Source of the DNA: Planctomycetota bacterium
Lineage (GTDB): Bacteria > Planctomycetota > Phycisphaerae > Sedimentisphaerales > Anaerobacaceae
Direction of reading: 5' to 3'
NCBI GenBank assembly: GCA_022566315.1
Contig: JADFJC010000004.1
Location: 1 to 64,000, forward strand
DNA: 64,000 nucleotides
In this document: piece after piece, positions 52,081-60,443 of the stretch
Numbering within the stretch: the first letter of the stretch is position 1
How the letters are laid out: every line of letters begins with the position of its first letter
The notes under the pieces: model-generated
What the model was told of the DNA's origin: nothing
Database searches by the model: none
What the model saw: only the letters and a program-made list of their open reading frames with translations
Made by a program: the position numbers and the translations under genes

Positions 52081-52243
52081 TACTTTATCCTTTCAACCAA
52101 GATTTCGCAGAAAATTACTTTCCGGCCATATCGCCGAGTCATTTGGTCGTCATAATACCTGAATAGCTCGCCGGCGTCAACAAAAATTGTTATTATGTTG
52201 TGCATAGTGGTCTGCTTGGTAATTTACGAGTTTTTTTATTGAT

Positions 52244-53239
52244 TTACCATCCGCCCGGCTGGAGCAGGTCGCTGACCGGCTCGTTCCACCAGGCCGGGTC
52301 TCTGAAATACTGCTTTAGCATCATAGCGGCGACGACGCCGTCCCCGACGGCTGTGGCCAGTTGCATAGCCGCTCCGATTCTGCAATCACCGGCCACGAAG
52401 ACGCCCGGTACGCTTGTTCGGAGATATGCGCAGTCGCACTTGATAAATCCTCTGTCGGTCAGCTCCACAAAACCTTTTAAAAAGCCGGTATTCGGTACCA
52501 TGCCGATGAAGATGAATACGCCGTCGCAGGGATAGTCTTCTTCCTGGCCGGTTTTAACGTTTTTGAGCTTGGCCGACTGGACTTTGCCTTGCCCTTCGAT
52601 GGCGGTCGCTACGGTACTGTATTTGATAATCAGATTTGAATTCGGCTCGTTGGCTTTTTCCAGCAACTCCTCGATGAGAATTTTGGCTGCCCTGAATTCA
52701 TCCCTGCGGTGGAGCATCGTTACTTTTTGTGCGAATTTGGTCAGGTGCAGAGTTTCTTCGACTGCGGTATTGCCTCCGCCGACAGCAACGACTTCTCTGC
52801 CCTTATAGAACGGTGCATCGCAGGTCCCACAATAGCTGACGCCTGCACCGGCGTTGCGGAATTCTTCTTCGCCGGGGACGCCGAGTTTACGATAGTCACT
52901 GCCCGGCGTTAAAATGACAGTTCTTGCGGTGTATTTGTCTTCGTCACAGTAAACAGCGATATTTCCGTCCTGTAGTTTCTCTAAGCCGGATACTTCGCAG
53001 CCGGTCTTTATCTCGGCTCCGAAGTTTTCGACCTGCTTTTGCATTTGCATGATTAAACCGGCACCGTCGATGCGTTCGATTCCGGGATAATTTTCGATTC
53101 TATCGGTGTTAATGATTTGTCCACCTGGCATGAACTTCTCAAGTATCAAGGTTTTCATCCTATCGCGGGCGGTGTAAAGTGCCGCCCCCAGCCCAGCCGG
53201 CCCGGCACCAACTATAATGCAGTCATAAGTATCAGACAT
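52244..53239 (-). CDS. trxB: Thioredoxin reductase
   Basis: FAD-dependent NADPH:thioredoxin reductase. FAD motif GAGPAGLGAALYTARD at residue 12, redox CxxC in SYCGTCDAPFYKG (about 137), NADPH motif VVAVGGGNTAVEETL and the C-terminal VFVAGDCRIGAAMQLATAVGDG. 331 residues. Upstream of trxA, giving a complete thioredoxin system. Confidence 0.97.
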   Translation of the reverse strand: MSDTYDCIIVGAGPAGLGAALYTARDRMKTLILEKFMPGGQIINTDRIENYPGIERIDGAGLIMQMQKQVENFGAEIKTGCEVSGLEKLQDGNIAVYCDEDKYTARTVILTPGSDYRKLGVPGEEEFRNAGAGVSYCGTCDAPFYKGREVVAVGGGNTAVEETLHLTKFAQKVTMLHRRDEFRAAKILIEELLEKANEPNSNLIIKYSTVATAIEGQGKVQSAKLKNVKTGQEEDYPCDGVFIFIGMVPNTGFLKGFVELTDRGFIKCDCAYLRTSVPGVFVAGDCRIGAAMQLATAVGDGVVAAMMLKQYFRDPAWWNEPVSDLLQPGGW

Positions 53240-53282
53240 AAGAAATATCCTTTTTTAGATTCTTCATTTGCAAAGGTTAAAA

Positions 53283-53301
53283 CCCCCGGTGAAACCGGGG
53301 G
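53283..53301. repeat. REP-like hairpin at the 3' end of the transposase pseudogene
   Basis: CCCCCGG (53283-53289), TGAAA loop, CCGGGGG (53295-53301), followed by CTAAAT. The transposase stop codon (complement 53302-53304) is part of the repeat. Inverted relative to the copies at 53776-53823. Confidence 0.85.
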
Positions 53302-53757
53302 CTAAATATTATTTTTATGGCCTTGCACGTATTTTATTCTTTGCTCCAAGGTCGTTCTGTCGAAACAAAATCTTTTGTCGTATCCATTTGTCCAGAGTCT
53401 GCCATTATGGCCCAAAGCTTTCAGCGCGAGTCGCGCAGCCTTCTTGTAATAAGCAACAATCTTACTTATTGGTTGTGGAACATATTGTGCAACCACGTGG
53501 ACATGCGTTGGATGCACAGCTAACGCATATATGCGTTGACCTTGTGATGCTGCTTCCTCAGTGATGGCTTTTCGCACCACTTGTTGTTGAGCTTTTGATA
53601 ATCGAACTGCATCTTGCAGTTGTGCTCGTTTATTAGTTTGCATCAAGTCTTTGTTTCCGGGATAAATTCTGCCGTTTTTTACGTAGCCGCGTTCGTCACC
53701 CTGCAGCCAGGTTCCGTAAGTTGTTCAGGTAATCATATATCCTAATGTTTTCGCCAT
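53302..53757 (-). pseudogene. REP-associated tyrosine transposase (Y1/IS200-like) with in-frame TGA
   Basis: Y1-type HUH transposase of the RAYT group. The full frame from the ATG at 53757 reads MAKTLGYMIT, then TGA (complement 53725-53727), then TTYGTWLQGDERGYVKNGRI and on to the end. Relatives have Trp at the TGA position (ITWTTYGTWLQGD, from memory), so a TGG-to-TGA nonsense change explains it. After it the HUH motif HPTHVHVVAQY and the YYKKAARLALKALGHNGRLW and YDKRFCFD regions are intact. Other genes here end with TGA, so it is not a Trp codon in this organism. Re-initiation at TTG/ATG 53646 would give a 114-residue fragment lacking the N-terminal strand. REP-like hairpins flank the gene. 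Confidence 0.85.
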
Positions 53758-53775
53758 ACCTTCCTTTGTATTTAG

Positions 53776-53823
53776 CCCCCAGTTTTACTGGGGGTTTTAC
53801 TTAGCCCCCGGTTTTACCGGGGG
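53776..53823. repeat. Pair of REP-like hairpins between the transposase and rmuC
   Basis: Hairpin 1: CCCCCAG (53776-53782), TTTTA loop, CTGGGGG (53788-53794). Hairpin 2: CCCCCGG (53805-53811), TTTTA loop, CCGGGGG (53817-53823). The second covers the last codons of rmuC and the space between them holds its stop. Confidence 0.87.
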
Positions 53824-55152
53824 TTCTTGACTGTTTCCCTCGTTGTTCATTTCGTTTTGACCTTCTTCGGCCTCAGGTGCCTGAATCATCCTTGTTGTCT
53901 TGTCTATTGTTTGGAGTGTTTGTATTTCATCTCCTGTTGCAGCACCAAGTTCCCGGAATCTGCGGGCTGTTACCAAAATCCTGCTTTCAAACGACCCCAC
54001 AGCCTTGTTGTATCCATCTACGGCATTGTCTAAACCCTTGCGAATATCGTTCAGGTGGTTAGCAAAAGCACGCACTCTATCGTACAGTTCATTCCCCAAT
54101 TTGCCGATAATCTGCGCACTTTCAGCAAGTTGCTTTTGTTTCCAATCGTAGGCTATTCCCCGCAACAAGGCAATTAAAGTCGTTGGCGAGGACAACCACA
54201 CCCGTCGTTGCACGCCAAATTCGATTAGGTGCGGGTCCTCCTGGAGTGCTGCGCTGAAAAACACTTCCCCGGGCAAGAACAGAACTACATATTCAGGACC
54301 CGGCTGGAACTGCTCCCAGTATCCCTTGGAGCCCAAATTGGAAATATGCGTCCGTACGCGTGCGGCATGCTCCTTCAGTTTGCTTCGCCTGGTCTCGTTA
54401 TCATCTGTTTCTGTAGCTTGGATATAGGCATCGAGCGCTACCTTGGAATCAACAACTATCATTCGTTTGTTTGGTAGTCTAATCACCATGTCCGGCTGTA
54501 AACGCCCCGTTTCCGTGGTGACCGACTTTTGTTCCATGAAGTCACAATACTGCAGCATGCCTGCTAGCTCGACGACATTTCGCAGTTGCATTTGTCCCCA
54601 CAGACCCCCGACGGTGGGCCTTCGCAATGCGCTCACCAGATTAGCTGTTTCCTTTTTCAGTTGCGCCTCTGAGGTAAGAAGCGATTCGATCTTCTCCCTC
54701 ACCCCCGAGTGGTCTTTTCCAATCTGTCTGAGTGCATCATCTACGTTCTTGAGGGAATCTTTCAGGGGCTTAACCAGTTCATCTACGGCCTGCTTGCGTT
54801 TCTCGATGTCTCCTCTCGCACCTTCTTGGAATTTCTCCAGGTTTGCCTTCGCCAATTCTAGGAACTGGGTATTGTTGTTCTTCAAAGCCTCAGCAGACAG
54901 GGCTTTGAAAGCGTCAGAGAGTTTTTCCTTCGCGTCGTTCAAGAAAGCAAGTTTTTCTTCTGCAGTTTTTTGCTGTTCACTGAGCGTAGCGAGATCGACT
55001 GTCAGTTTTGTGCATTCCTCTTGGAGTTGAGAGATTTGACCTTCTTTTTGCATTATGGCCGAATCATGCTGCTTAGTTTCCTTATGCTTCAAAAAGAAAA
55101 CGAGAACACAACCACATATCAGGCCAATCGCAAAAGTCAACGCATATTCCAT
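53797..55152 (-). CDS. rmuC: RmuC-family DNA recombination protein
   Basis: Membrane-anchored coiled-coil protein with a nuclease-like (PD-(D/E)xK type) domain, proposed to limit inversions at short repeats. The start at 55152 (GGAG upstream) gives an N-terminal transmembrane helix (YALTFAIGLICGCVLVFFL). A coiled coil (about 30-180) follows, then the RmuC domain: GGLWGQMQLRNVVELAGML, MIVVDSKVALDAYIQATE and EYVVLFLPGEVFFSAAL. The C terminus SQEPPVKPGAK is translated REP hairpin DNA and carries the stop codon. A longer frame up to 55227 adds 25 unlikely residues. Confidence 0.93.
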   Translation of the reverse strand: MEYALTFAIGLICGCVLVFFLKHKETKQHDSAIMQKEGQISQLQEECTKLTVDLATLSEQQKTAEEKLAFLNDAKEKLSDAFKALSAEALKNNNTQFLELAKANLEKFQEGARGDIEKRKQAVDELVKPLKDSLKNVDDALRQIGKDHSGVREKIESLLTSEAQLKKETANLVSALRRPTVGGLWGQMQLRNVVELAGMLQYCDFMEQKSVTTETGRLQPDMVIRLPNKRMIVVDSKVALDAYIQATETDDNETRRSKLKEHAARVRTHISNLGSKGYWEQFQPGPEYVVLFLPGEVFFSAALQEDPHLIEFGVQRRVWLSSPTTLIALLRGIAYDWKQKQLAESAQIIGKLGNELYDRVRAFANHLNDIRKGLDNAVDGYNKAVGSFESRILVTARRFRELGAATGDEIQTLQTIDKTTRMIQAPEAEEGQNEMNNEGNSQEPPVKPGAK

Positions 55153-55312
55153 AATTTCATCTCCGTAATTCACAATTAAACAATTGCTTTGATTATAGAT
55201 TCTGAGGGGCTGTTTGTCAAAGACCAATGGTAGCCGTTAAGCGGCAGAAGAAAAATATTGATATGCAAGTTGAACCTTTGTATTGTCCTGAGGACAAATA
55301 ATAGAACCGGCT

Positions 55313-55954
55313 ATGCCTGGGCTATTTGCGATGGAAGCAATAGAATCTGTTATATTTGATTGGGGAGGTGTTCTGATAGATGACCCTGCACCGGGTCTGA
55401 TGCAGTATTGCGCACAAGCCTTAGCTGTCTCGAAAGAAGACTATATAAAGGCACATAGCAAATTCGCAGTGGATTTCGAAAAAAACTTAATCAACGAAGA
55501 TACATTCTGGGAAAGGATATGCGGCGAATTAGGTGTATCTAAGCCGAAAGTCCCCTCATTATGGGCGGATGCCTTCAAAGCTGCTTATGTGCCCAGAAAA
55601 GATATGTTTTCTTTAGCTGACCGGTTACGGAAAAACGGCTACAAGACCGCGCTTTTATCCAACACCGAAGTGGCGGCGATGCAGTACTTTCATCAGTTGC
55701 AATATAATATGTTCGATGTATTGGTCTTTTCGTGTGCCGAGGGGGCAAGAAAGCCCGAGAGGAAAATCTATGAACTAACAATCCAGAGACTCGGCTCGCG
55801 ACCCGAGCAATCAGTATTCATAGATGACAAACCAGAGTACATAAACGGTGCAAAAGAGGCAGGGCTAAATACGATTCTTTTCGAAAACATCGACCAGCTT
55901 AAGAATGCCTTGGCCAAACTCGGAGCACAAAGGCGGGCTGTAAATAAATCTTGA
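55313..55954 (+). CDS. HAD-superfamily hydrolase, subfamily IA
   Basis: 213-residue HAD phosphatase-like protein. Motif I SVIFDWGGVLIDDP (about residue 13; D-W-G), motif II KTALLSNTEVAAMQ, motif III Lys in ARKPERKIYEL, motif IV VFIDDKPEYINGAKEAG. The small alpha-helical cap (about 20-90) is of the YihX/epoxide-hydrolase-N type. The start could be Met1 (55313) or Met7. Isolated gene ahead of a toxin-antitoxin remnant. Confidence 0.87.
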   Translation: MPGLFAMEAIESVIFDWGGVLIDDPAPGLMQYCAQALAVSKEDYIKAHSKFAVDFEKNLINEDTFWERICGELGVSKPKVPSLWADAFKAAYVPRKDMFSLADRLRKNGYKTALLSNTEVAAMQYFHQLQYNMFDVLVFSCAEGARKPERKIYELTIQRLGSRPEQSVFIDDKPEYINGAKEAGLNTILFENIDQLKNALAKLGAQRRAVNKS

Positions 55955-55998
55955 TATGAAAGTGTTGTTTGTAGTACAATTAGACAAGAGGTGTTACT

Positions 55999-56190
55999 AT
56001 GAACGATATCCAATATATTGTTGACGACAAGGGCATTAAACGGGCAGTCATTATTGATTTGGACAAGTTTCGTGACCTATGGGAAGATTTCTATGACAGT
56101 CTAATTGCCCGCAGTCGGGCTGATGAACCCCGCGAGTCGCTCAATACTGTAAAAAAACATCTGTCCCGAGCGGGAAAGCTAAATGGCTGA
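55999..56190 (+). CDS. Antitoxin (Phd/YefM-like) of a RelBE-type pair
   Basis: 63 residues. The pattern is MNDIQYIVDDKGIKRAVIID LDKFRDLWEDFYDSL followed by ARSRADEPRESLNTVKKHL; this is the antitoxin type that precedes RelE-like toxins with the same D-E-P...S-L tail. It ends in the ATGGCTGA overlap with the downstream relE remnant, so the two were translationally coupled. It is intact even though its toxin is broken. Confidence 0.8.
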   Translation: MNDIQYIVDDKGIKRAVIIDLDKFRDLWEDFYDSLIARSRADEPRESLNTVKKHLSRAGKLNG

Positions 56191-56444
56191 TTACCGGATA
56201 ACTTTTGCTCGCTCAGCACGGAAAGAGTTACAGGCCCTTGATGCTGCGAATGTTGGCAGGATATTTGCTAATGATTGAAGCTTTAGCGAGCCGACCAAGA
56301 CCAGCCAAGTGTGTAAAATTACGCGGCAAAAATAATCTATGGCGTATAAGGGTCGGTGTTTATCGTGTTGTTTATACCATCGATGACCGAAAGAAGCTGG
56401 TAGATATAATTGCTGTAAGACATCGCAAAGATGTTTATAGATAA
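56183..56444 (+). pseudogene. RelE/ParE-type toxin gene with a +1 frameshift
   Basis: From the ATG at 56183 the frame reads MADYRITFARSARKELQALD then AANVGRIFAND and stops at 56276-56278. Continuing in the +1 frame gives IEALASRPRPAKCVKLRGK, NNLWRIRVGVYRVVYTIDD and IIAVRHRKDVYR, the complete RelE-like remainder. One extra base at about 56273 explains the break: removing it restores ...IFAN-IEALAS. All expected toxin motifs (R-S-A-R-K-E-L, L-R-G, W-R-I-R-V-G-x-Y-R-V) are present in the two parts, so it is a recent inactivation or a sequencing error. Confidence 0.88.
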
Positions 56445-56651
56445 TACCGAGTTGATATGGACATCTCACTGCGGTTTACCACGCCATCACACACCGGTAA
56501 GGTATTCTTGATATGCCGGATCGAACTTTGTATGGTTATCGAAAGAAGCTCTTATTTAGGGTGTTATTAAGGACTGGGGTTTGAAGTTATTGACTCCTAC
56601 GGTGAATTTGAAGTCGAATTTAAGTCGTCCTAAAAGTGAGTGTTAAATCAT

Positions 56652-57083
56652 ATGGCGAATTACCATCTGGTAATTTTGAAGAAGCCTTATCTGGATGCGA
56701 TTTTAGATGGTCATAAGCAAATCGAATCGCGTTTTACCAAAACAAGACACGGCGCTTTTGGGCGGGTATTAGCCGGCGATAAATTATTTCTGAAGGTAAG
56801 CTCCGGACCTGTCTGTGCGAGGGCGACTGTTACAGCGGTTAAGAATTTCGAGAACCTGACGCCGGGACAAATAATCGAAATAAAACAACGTTATAATCAC
56901 TTTATCAAAGGCAGTGATGAATATTGGCACAGTAAAATGGACTCCAAGTTCGGTTTTTTGGCCTGGCTGACGGACGTAAAGCCAATCGAACCTGTACGAA
57001 TACACAAAAAAGATTGGCGGGCGTGGGTGGTTCTGACAGAGAAAGAGGACTTCGGCCTGTTGAAAACATACGGACTAAAATAA
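56652..57083 (+). CDS. ASCH-domain-like protein
   Basis: 143 residues. The start VILKKPYLDAILDGHKQIESRFTK is the entry of ASCH/PUA-like RNA-binding folds, followed by VLAGDKLFLKVSSGPVCARATVTAV. The C-terminal half (DSKFGFLAWLTDVKPIEPVRI) is compatible. ASCH proteins bind RNA, and some are nucleases or hydrolases. No partner gene is evident. The ATG at 56652 is preferred over a GTG at 56640. Confidence 0.78.
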   Translation: MANYHLVILKKPYLDAILDGHKQIESRFTKTRHGAFGRVLAGDKLFLKVSSGPVCARATVTAVKNFENLTPGQIIEIKQRYNHFIKGSDEYWHSKMDSKFGFLAWLTDVKPIEPVRIHKKDWRAWVVLTEKEDFGLLKTYGLK

Positions 57084-57251
57084 CTCCGAACGGTGTTTTC
57101 TTCATATTTTTATAGATTTTTATTACGAGCCGCAATAAAGTCCCCCTTTGCGTTCGTCTGTACCTGTGCGAATCTGGTATATTTAAATAGTGACAAGACT
57201 TTTGCAAAACTTTAGATAGTAAGAAACCGCAATTTTTGAAAGGAACAGGAA

Positions 57252-58010
57252 ATGTTAAAGAAGATTATTCTGGGTATTGCTGCGATGGTTATCTTAGCAG
57301 GAGTTATGAGCATAACAGCCCAGGAAGCAAATGATGAGTCCGGCAGAAGGCAACGCAGAGGTACAGGCAGAGGTAACCGTTCTATGCGGTCCGGCCAAAG
57401 TCAGTTTGCTCAGGATGGCTCGTTCATAGAAAGTCCACTTTTGTCAAAGACAGAAGAAGAGAAGAAGATTCTGAGCGTACTTGATGATATGGACCGGAAC
57501 CAGCGCCGGGGGATGATGAATGTTCCTGTGGAGGACGGCAGATTGCTGCGGTTGCTCACGGAAGCGATCGGAGCCAAGCATGTTGTCGAGATAGGTACAT
57601 CCAACGGTTACTCTGGCATCTGGTTTTGCCTTGCCCTGCGGACGACCGGTGGAAAGCTGACCACTCACGATATCGACGAGGGCCGAGCCGCACTTGCCCG
57701 CGAGAACTTCAAGCGGGCCGGTGTCGATAAGCTTGTTACCCTCGTCTTTGGTGATGCCCATGAGACAGTTAAAAATCTCAAAGGACCTATCGATATTCTT
57801 TTCCTTGATGCAGACAAGCCTGGTTATATCGACTACTTGAATAAACTGCTGCCGTTAGTTCGTCCGGGCGGACTTGTCATTGCCCATAACATGAATCCAC
57901 GAATGGCAGACCCAAAATACGTCAAGGCCATCACTACGAATCCGGACCTGGAGACGCTTCTGCTGCATAAAGACATTGGCGGCATCAGCGTAACACTTAA
58001 GAAGCGTTAG
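57252..58010 (+). CDS. O-methyltransferase with N-terminal signal peptide
   Basis: SAM-dependent methyltransferase of the COMT/YrrM (Methyltransf_3) type. Signal-like N terminus (about 1-23, IILGIAAMVILAGVMSITAQ) then an Arg/Gly-rich linker (RRQRRGTGRGNRSMRSGQ). The Rossmann part starts around 85: motif I VVEIGTSNGYSGIWFCLAL, KLTTHDIDEGRAALA, GDAHETV and IDILFLDADKPGYIDYLNKL. A Shine-Dalgarno (AAAGGAAC) precedes the ATG. A leader on an enzyme that needs cytoplasmic SAM is unusual. Its 5' end resembles that of the gene at 62236. Confidence 0.87.
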   Translation: MLKKIILGIAAMVILAGVMSITAQEANDESGRRQRRGTGRGNRSMRSGQSQFAQDGSFIESPLLSKTEEEKKILSVLDDMDRNQRRGMMNVPVEDGRLLRLLTEAIGAKHVVEIGTSNGYSGIWFCLALRTTGGKLTTHDIDEGRAALARENFKRAGVDKLVTLVFGDAHETVKNLKGPIDILFLDADKPGYIDYLNKLLPLVRPGGLVIAHNMNPRMADPKYVKAITTNPDLETLLLHKDIGGISVTLKKR

Positions 58011-58074
58011 AACTGATAGTTGAATCCGGCAATATCGGGCAAATTCCACAACCTTTATGTGAAGGAGATAAGTT

Positions 58075-58998
58075 ATGCCTTACAATCGAAAGGGTTTCTC
58101 GCGCCGAGAGTTTTTGTCACGTGGTATCCGTGTTACCACCGTTGCTGTTGCGACCACAGCTTTGGCTTCGTGCAATTTCCTCGGGACAAGAGACGCAACG
58201 AAACGCGACACAAGAACGCGATTTGGACTCACCACCTACCAGTGGGGCAAAGACTGGAATATACCTACCCTTATCGCCAACTGCTGCACGGCCAGAGCGT
58301 TTGGCGTCGAGCTGCGAACCAGCCAATCATACGCTCACGGCGTTGAACTGGAACTGAGCGCTCAGCAGCGTCGCGAAGTGAGGAAACGTTTCGAGGACAG
58401 TCCTATTACATTAGTGGGTATTGCCACCAGTGAACGGTATGATTCGCCTGAGGCCGCGAAGCTTAAAACGGCGATTGAAAATACCAAGGCCTACATCAAA
58501 CTCAGCCGTGATATAGGCGGCAGTGGTGTGAGAGTATTCCCGAACAGCTTTCACGATGGCGTCCCGCGGGCAAAAACCATTGAACAGATAGGCAATTCCC
58601 TGAATATCGTGGGTGCTTTCGCTGCCGACTATGGACAGCAGGTTCGCCTTGAAGCACACGGCAATGCGGGCGAACTGCCGGTTCTCAGGGCGATTATGGA
58701 CCACGTTGTCCAGCCGAGCGTTCGAGTAAAACTCAACTCCGATAAGAGGGATACCAAAGGCAACGGGTTCGAGCACAATTTCAACCTGGTTAAGGGTTTG
58801 TTAGGCGATACGCTGCATCTGCACAATCTCAAGAACGCCGAGTTTCCGTATCAGCTTCAAATGGACCTGCTGGTAAAGATGGGCTGGAGCGGCTGGCAGT
58901 TGCTGGAGGTAAGCGATAAGGTCCCGGACCGCGTCCAGGCACTGATTGAGCAGAGGCAGATATGGGACAGGTTGCTGAGCAGGTCTCTCATTGCTTGA
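58075..58998 (+). CDS. Tat-exported lipoprotein of the xylose-isomerase-like TIM-barrel family
   Basis: Sugar phosphate isomerase/epimerase-like barrel (AP-endonuclease-2 superfamily). N-terminal twin-arginine motif SRREFLSRG, hydrophobic stretch (VTTVAVATTALAS) and lipobox LASC, so a Tat-transported lipoprotein. Barrel part FGLTTYQWGKDWNIPTLIAN, then GVRVFPNSFHDG, VRLEAHGNAGELPVL and WQLLEVSDKVPDR; Glu and His residues at the expected metal positions. Members are linked with the Gfo/Idh and DUF1080 proteins of 3-keto-sugar pathways; the gene lies 50 kb from those. Start ATG has AAGGAG. Confidence 0.87.
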   Translation: MPYNRKGFSRREFLSRGIRVTTVAVATTALASCNFLGTRDATKRDTRTRFGLTTYQWGKDWNIPTLIANCCTARAFGVELRTSQSYAHGVELELSAQQRREVRKRFEDSPITLVGIATSERYDSPEAAKLKTAIENTKAYIKLSRDIGGSGVRVFPNSFHDGVPRAKTIEQIGNSLNIVGAFAADYGQQVRLEAHGNAGELPVLRAIMDHVVQPSVRVKLNSDKRDTKGNGFEHNFNLVKGLLGDTLHLHNLKNAEFPYQLQMDLLVKMGWSGWQLLEVSDKVPDRVQALIEQRQIWDRLLSRSLIA

Positions 58999-59057
58999 AC
59001 AGAAGCTACTGAAGCAGTATTAGCCCAAAGGAGTCGCCGGATTCGGCAAGACCTGTT

Positions 59058-60401
59058 ATGCAATTAGGTCCCAAAAGAGAACTGACACTTTTCGATTCGA
59101 CGTGTATCATCGTTGGAATCATAATCGGCGCCGGGATTTACGAAATGGCCCCGGCTATTGCCAAGGGTGCGTATTGCTGGTGGGGCGTGATGGCGATTTG
59201 GGCCGTGGGCGGGTTGCTGTCGCTGTTCGGCGCCCTTGGTTACGCCGAGCTTGCAACGATGTATCCGCGCGAAGGCGGAGATTATGTCTATCTGAGCCGA
59301 GCTTACGGCCGATGGGCGGGTTATCTATTCGGATGGTCCCAGCTTACGATTATTCGTCCCGGTGACATCGCGGGAATGGCGTTCGTGTTCGCGACATATA
59401 CGCGGGCAATGTGGAATCCGTTGGGAAGTCTGGGCAGTGCGTACAGCCAGCGGATATACGCCGGCTCAGCCATTGTTATCCTGACCGCCATCAACATCTT
59501 AGGTGTCAAGGAAGGCAAGTGGACGCAGAATCTGCTTACGAGCGTTAAAGTGTTGGGACTGTTAGCTATCGTGGCTGTGGCGGTTATTGCGCCGCGGAGT
59601 TCTGTGGCCGCTGAGGAGTTTGAGCCGTTGCCGCTGAGCCTGGCGATGATATTTGTGTTGTTTGTCTATGGCGGCTGGAATGAGATGGTTTATGTAGCCG
59701 CCGAGGTGAAGAATCCACGGCATAACATCGTCCGTGCACTGGTACTTGGGACCTGCGCTGTCATGGTGATATATTTGCTTGTGAACGGTGCATTTCTCTA
59801 CACGCTGGGCTATAATGGGTTGTCCAGTTCCGGGGCGGTTGCAGCCGACAGTATTGTAACGGTTTTTCCAGAAATCGGCGGCAGATTGATAAGCGCTCTT
59901 GTTTGTATCTCCGCATTGGGAGCCGTCAACGGTTTGATATTCACCGGCGCACGTATTTCTTATGCGATAGGTGCCGAGCATCGGGTGTTCGGAGTCTTAG
60001 GCAAATGGCACAGGCGAAGGGGGACCCCCGCATGGGCACTGCTGGTGCAGGGCGTTATCGCGGTAGGTCTGATAGCGTTCTTAGGCTCATTAATGGATAC
60101 GATACTGTACACTGCGGCAGCGGTCTATTTATTCTACCTGGCGACCAGCCTGGCGGTAATCGTTTTGCGATTCAAAGATTCGAGCGTCGAACGTCCATAT
60201 AGGGTGACGGGTTATCCTGTTACAACGCTCATCTTCTGTGCGGTGTGTGCATTTCTTATCCATAGCTCCATCTCGTACGCGTATGAAAACAAGCCGGAGA
60301 GCATTTTTGTTCTGTTGGGGATTCTCCTGGCAGGTGTGTTTCTGTACTGGTTAACCGAAGTTCGCGGTTCGGTGAGGAATAAAGGAAACGACAATGTTTA
60401 A
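59058..60401 (+). CDS. APC-superfamily amino acid permease
   Basis: Integral membrane transporter of 447 residues with about 12 transmembrane helices. The first helix motif IIVGIIIGAGIYEMAPAIAK (G-A-G-I) is the APC signature. GGDYVYLSRAYGRWAGYLFGW, VYGGWNEMVYVAAEVKNPRHN and RISYAIGAEHRVFGVLGKWHRR follow in order. The substrate is unknown. It lies 59 bp after the TIM-barrel gene and 42 bp before a methyltransferase gene, so the three may be an operon. Confidence 0.93.
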   Translation: MQLGPKRELTLFDSTCIIVGIIIGAGIYEMAPAIAKGAYCWWGVMAIWAVGGLLSLFGALGYAELATMYPREGGDYVYLSRAYGRWAGYLFGWSQLTIIRPGDIAGMAFVFATYTRAMWNPLGSLGSAYSQRIYAGSAIVILTAINILGVKEGKWTQNLLTSVKVLGLLAIVAVAVIAPRSSVAAEEFEPLPLSLAMIFVLFVYGGWNEMVYVAAEVKNPRHNIVRALVLGTCAVMVIYLLVNGAFLYTLGYNGLSSSGAVAADSIVTVFPEIGGRLISALVCISALGAVNGLIFTGARISYAIGAEHRVFGVLGKWHRRRGTPAWALLVQGVIAVGLIAFLGSLMDTILYTAAAVYLFYLATSLAVIVLRFKDSSVERPYRVTGYPVTTLIFCAVCAFLIHSSISYAYENKPESIFVLLGILLAGVFLYWLTEVRGSVRNKGNDNV

Positions 60402-60443
60402 TGTTCGACATAATATTTTTTAACCCAATTAAGGAGGTTTATT

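Noticed and set aside
53725-53727. TGA read as Trp or selenocysteine in the transposase
   Set aside because: Other genes in the window end at TGA (for example the NicO-like gene at 12485-12487), no SECIS-like element was apparent after the codon, and the family has Trp, not Cys, at this position.
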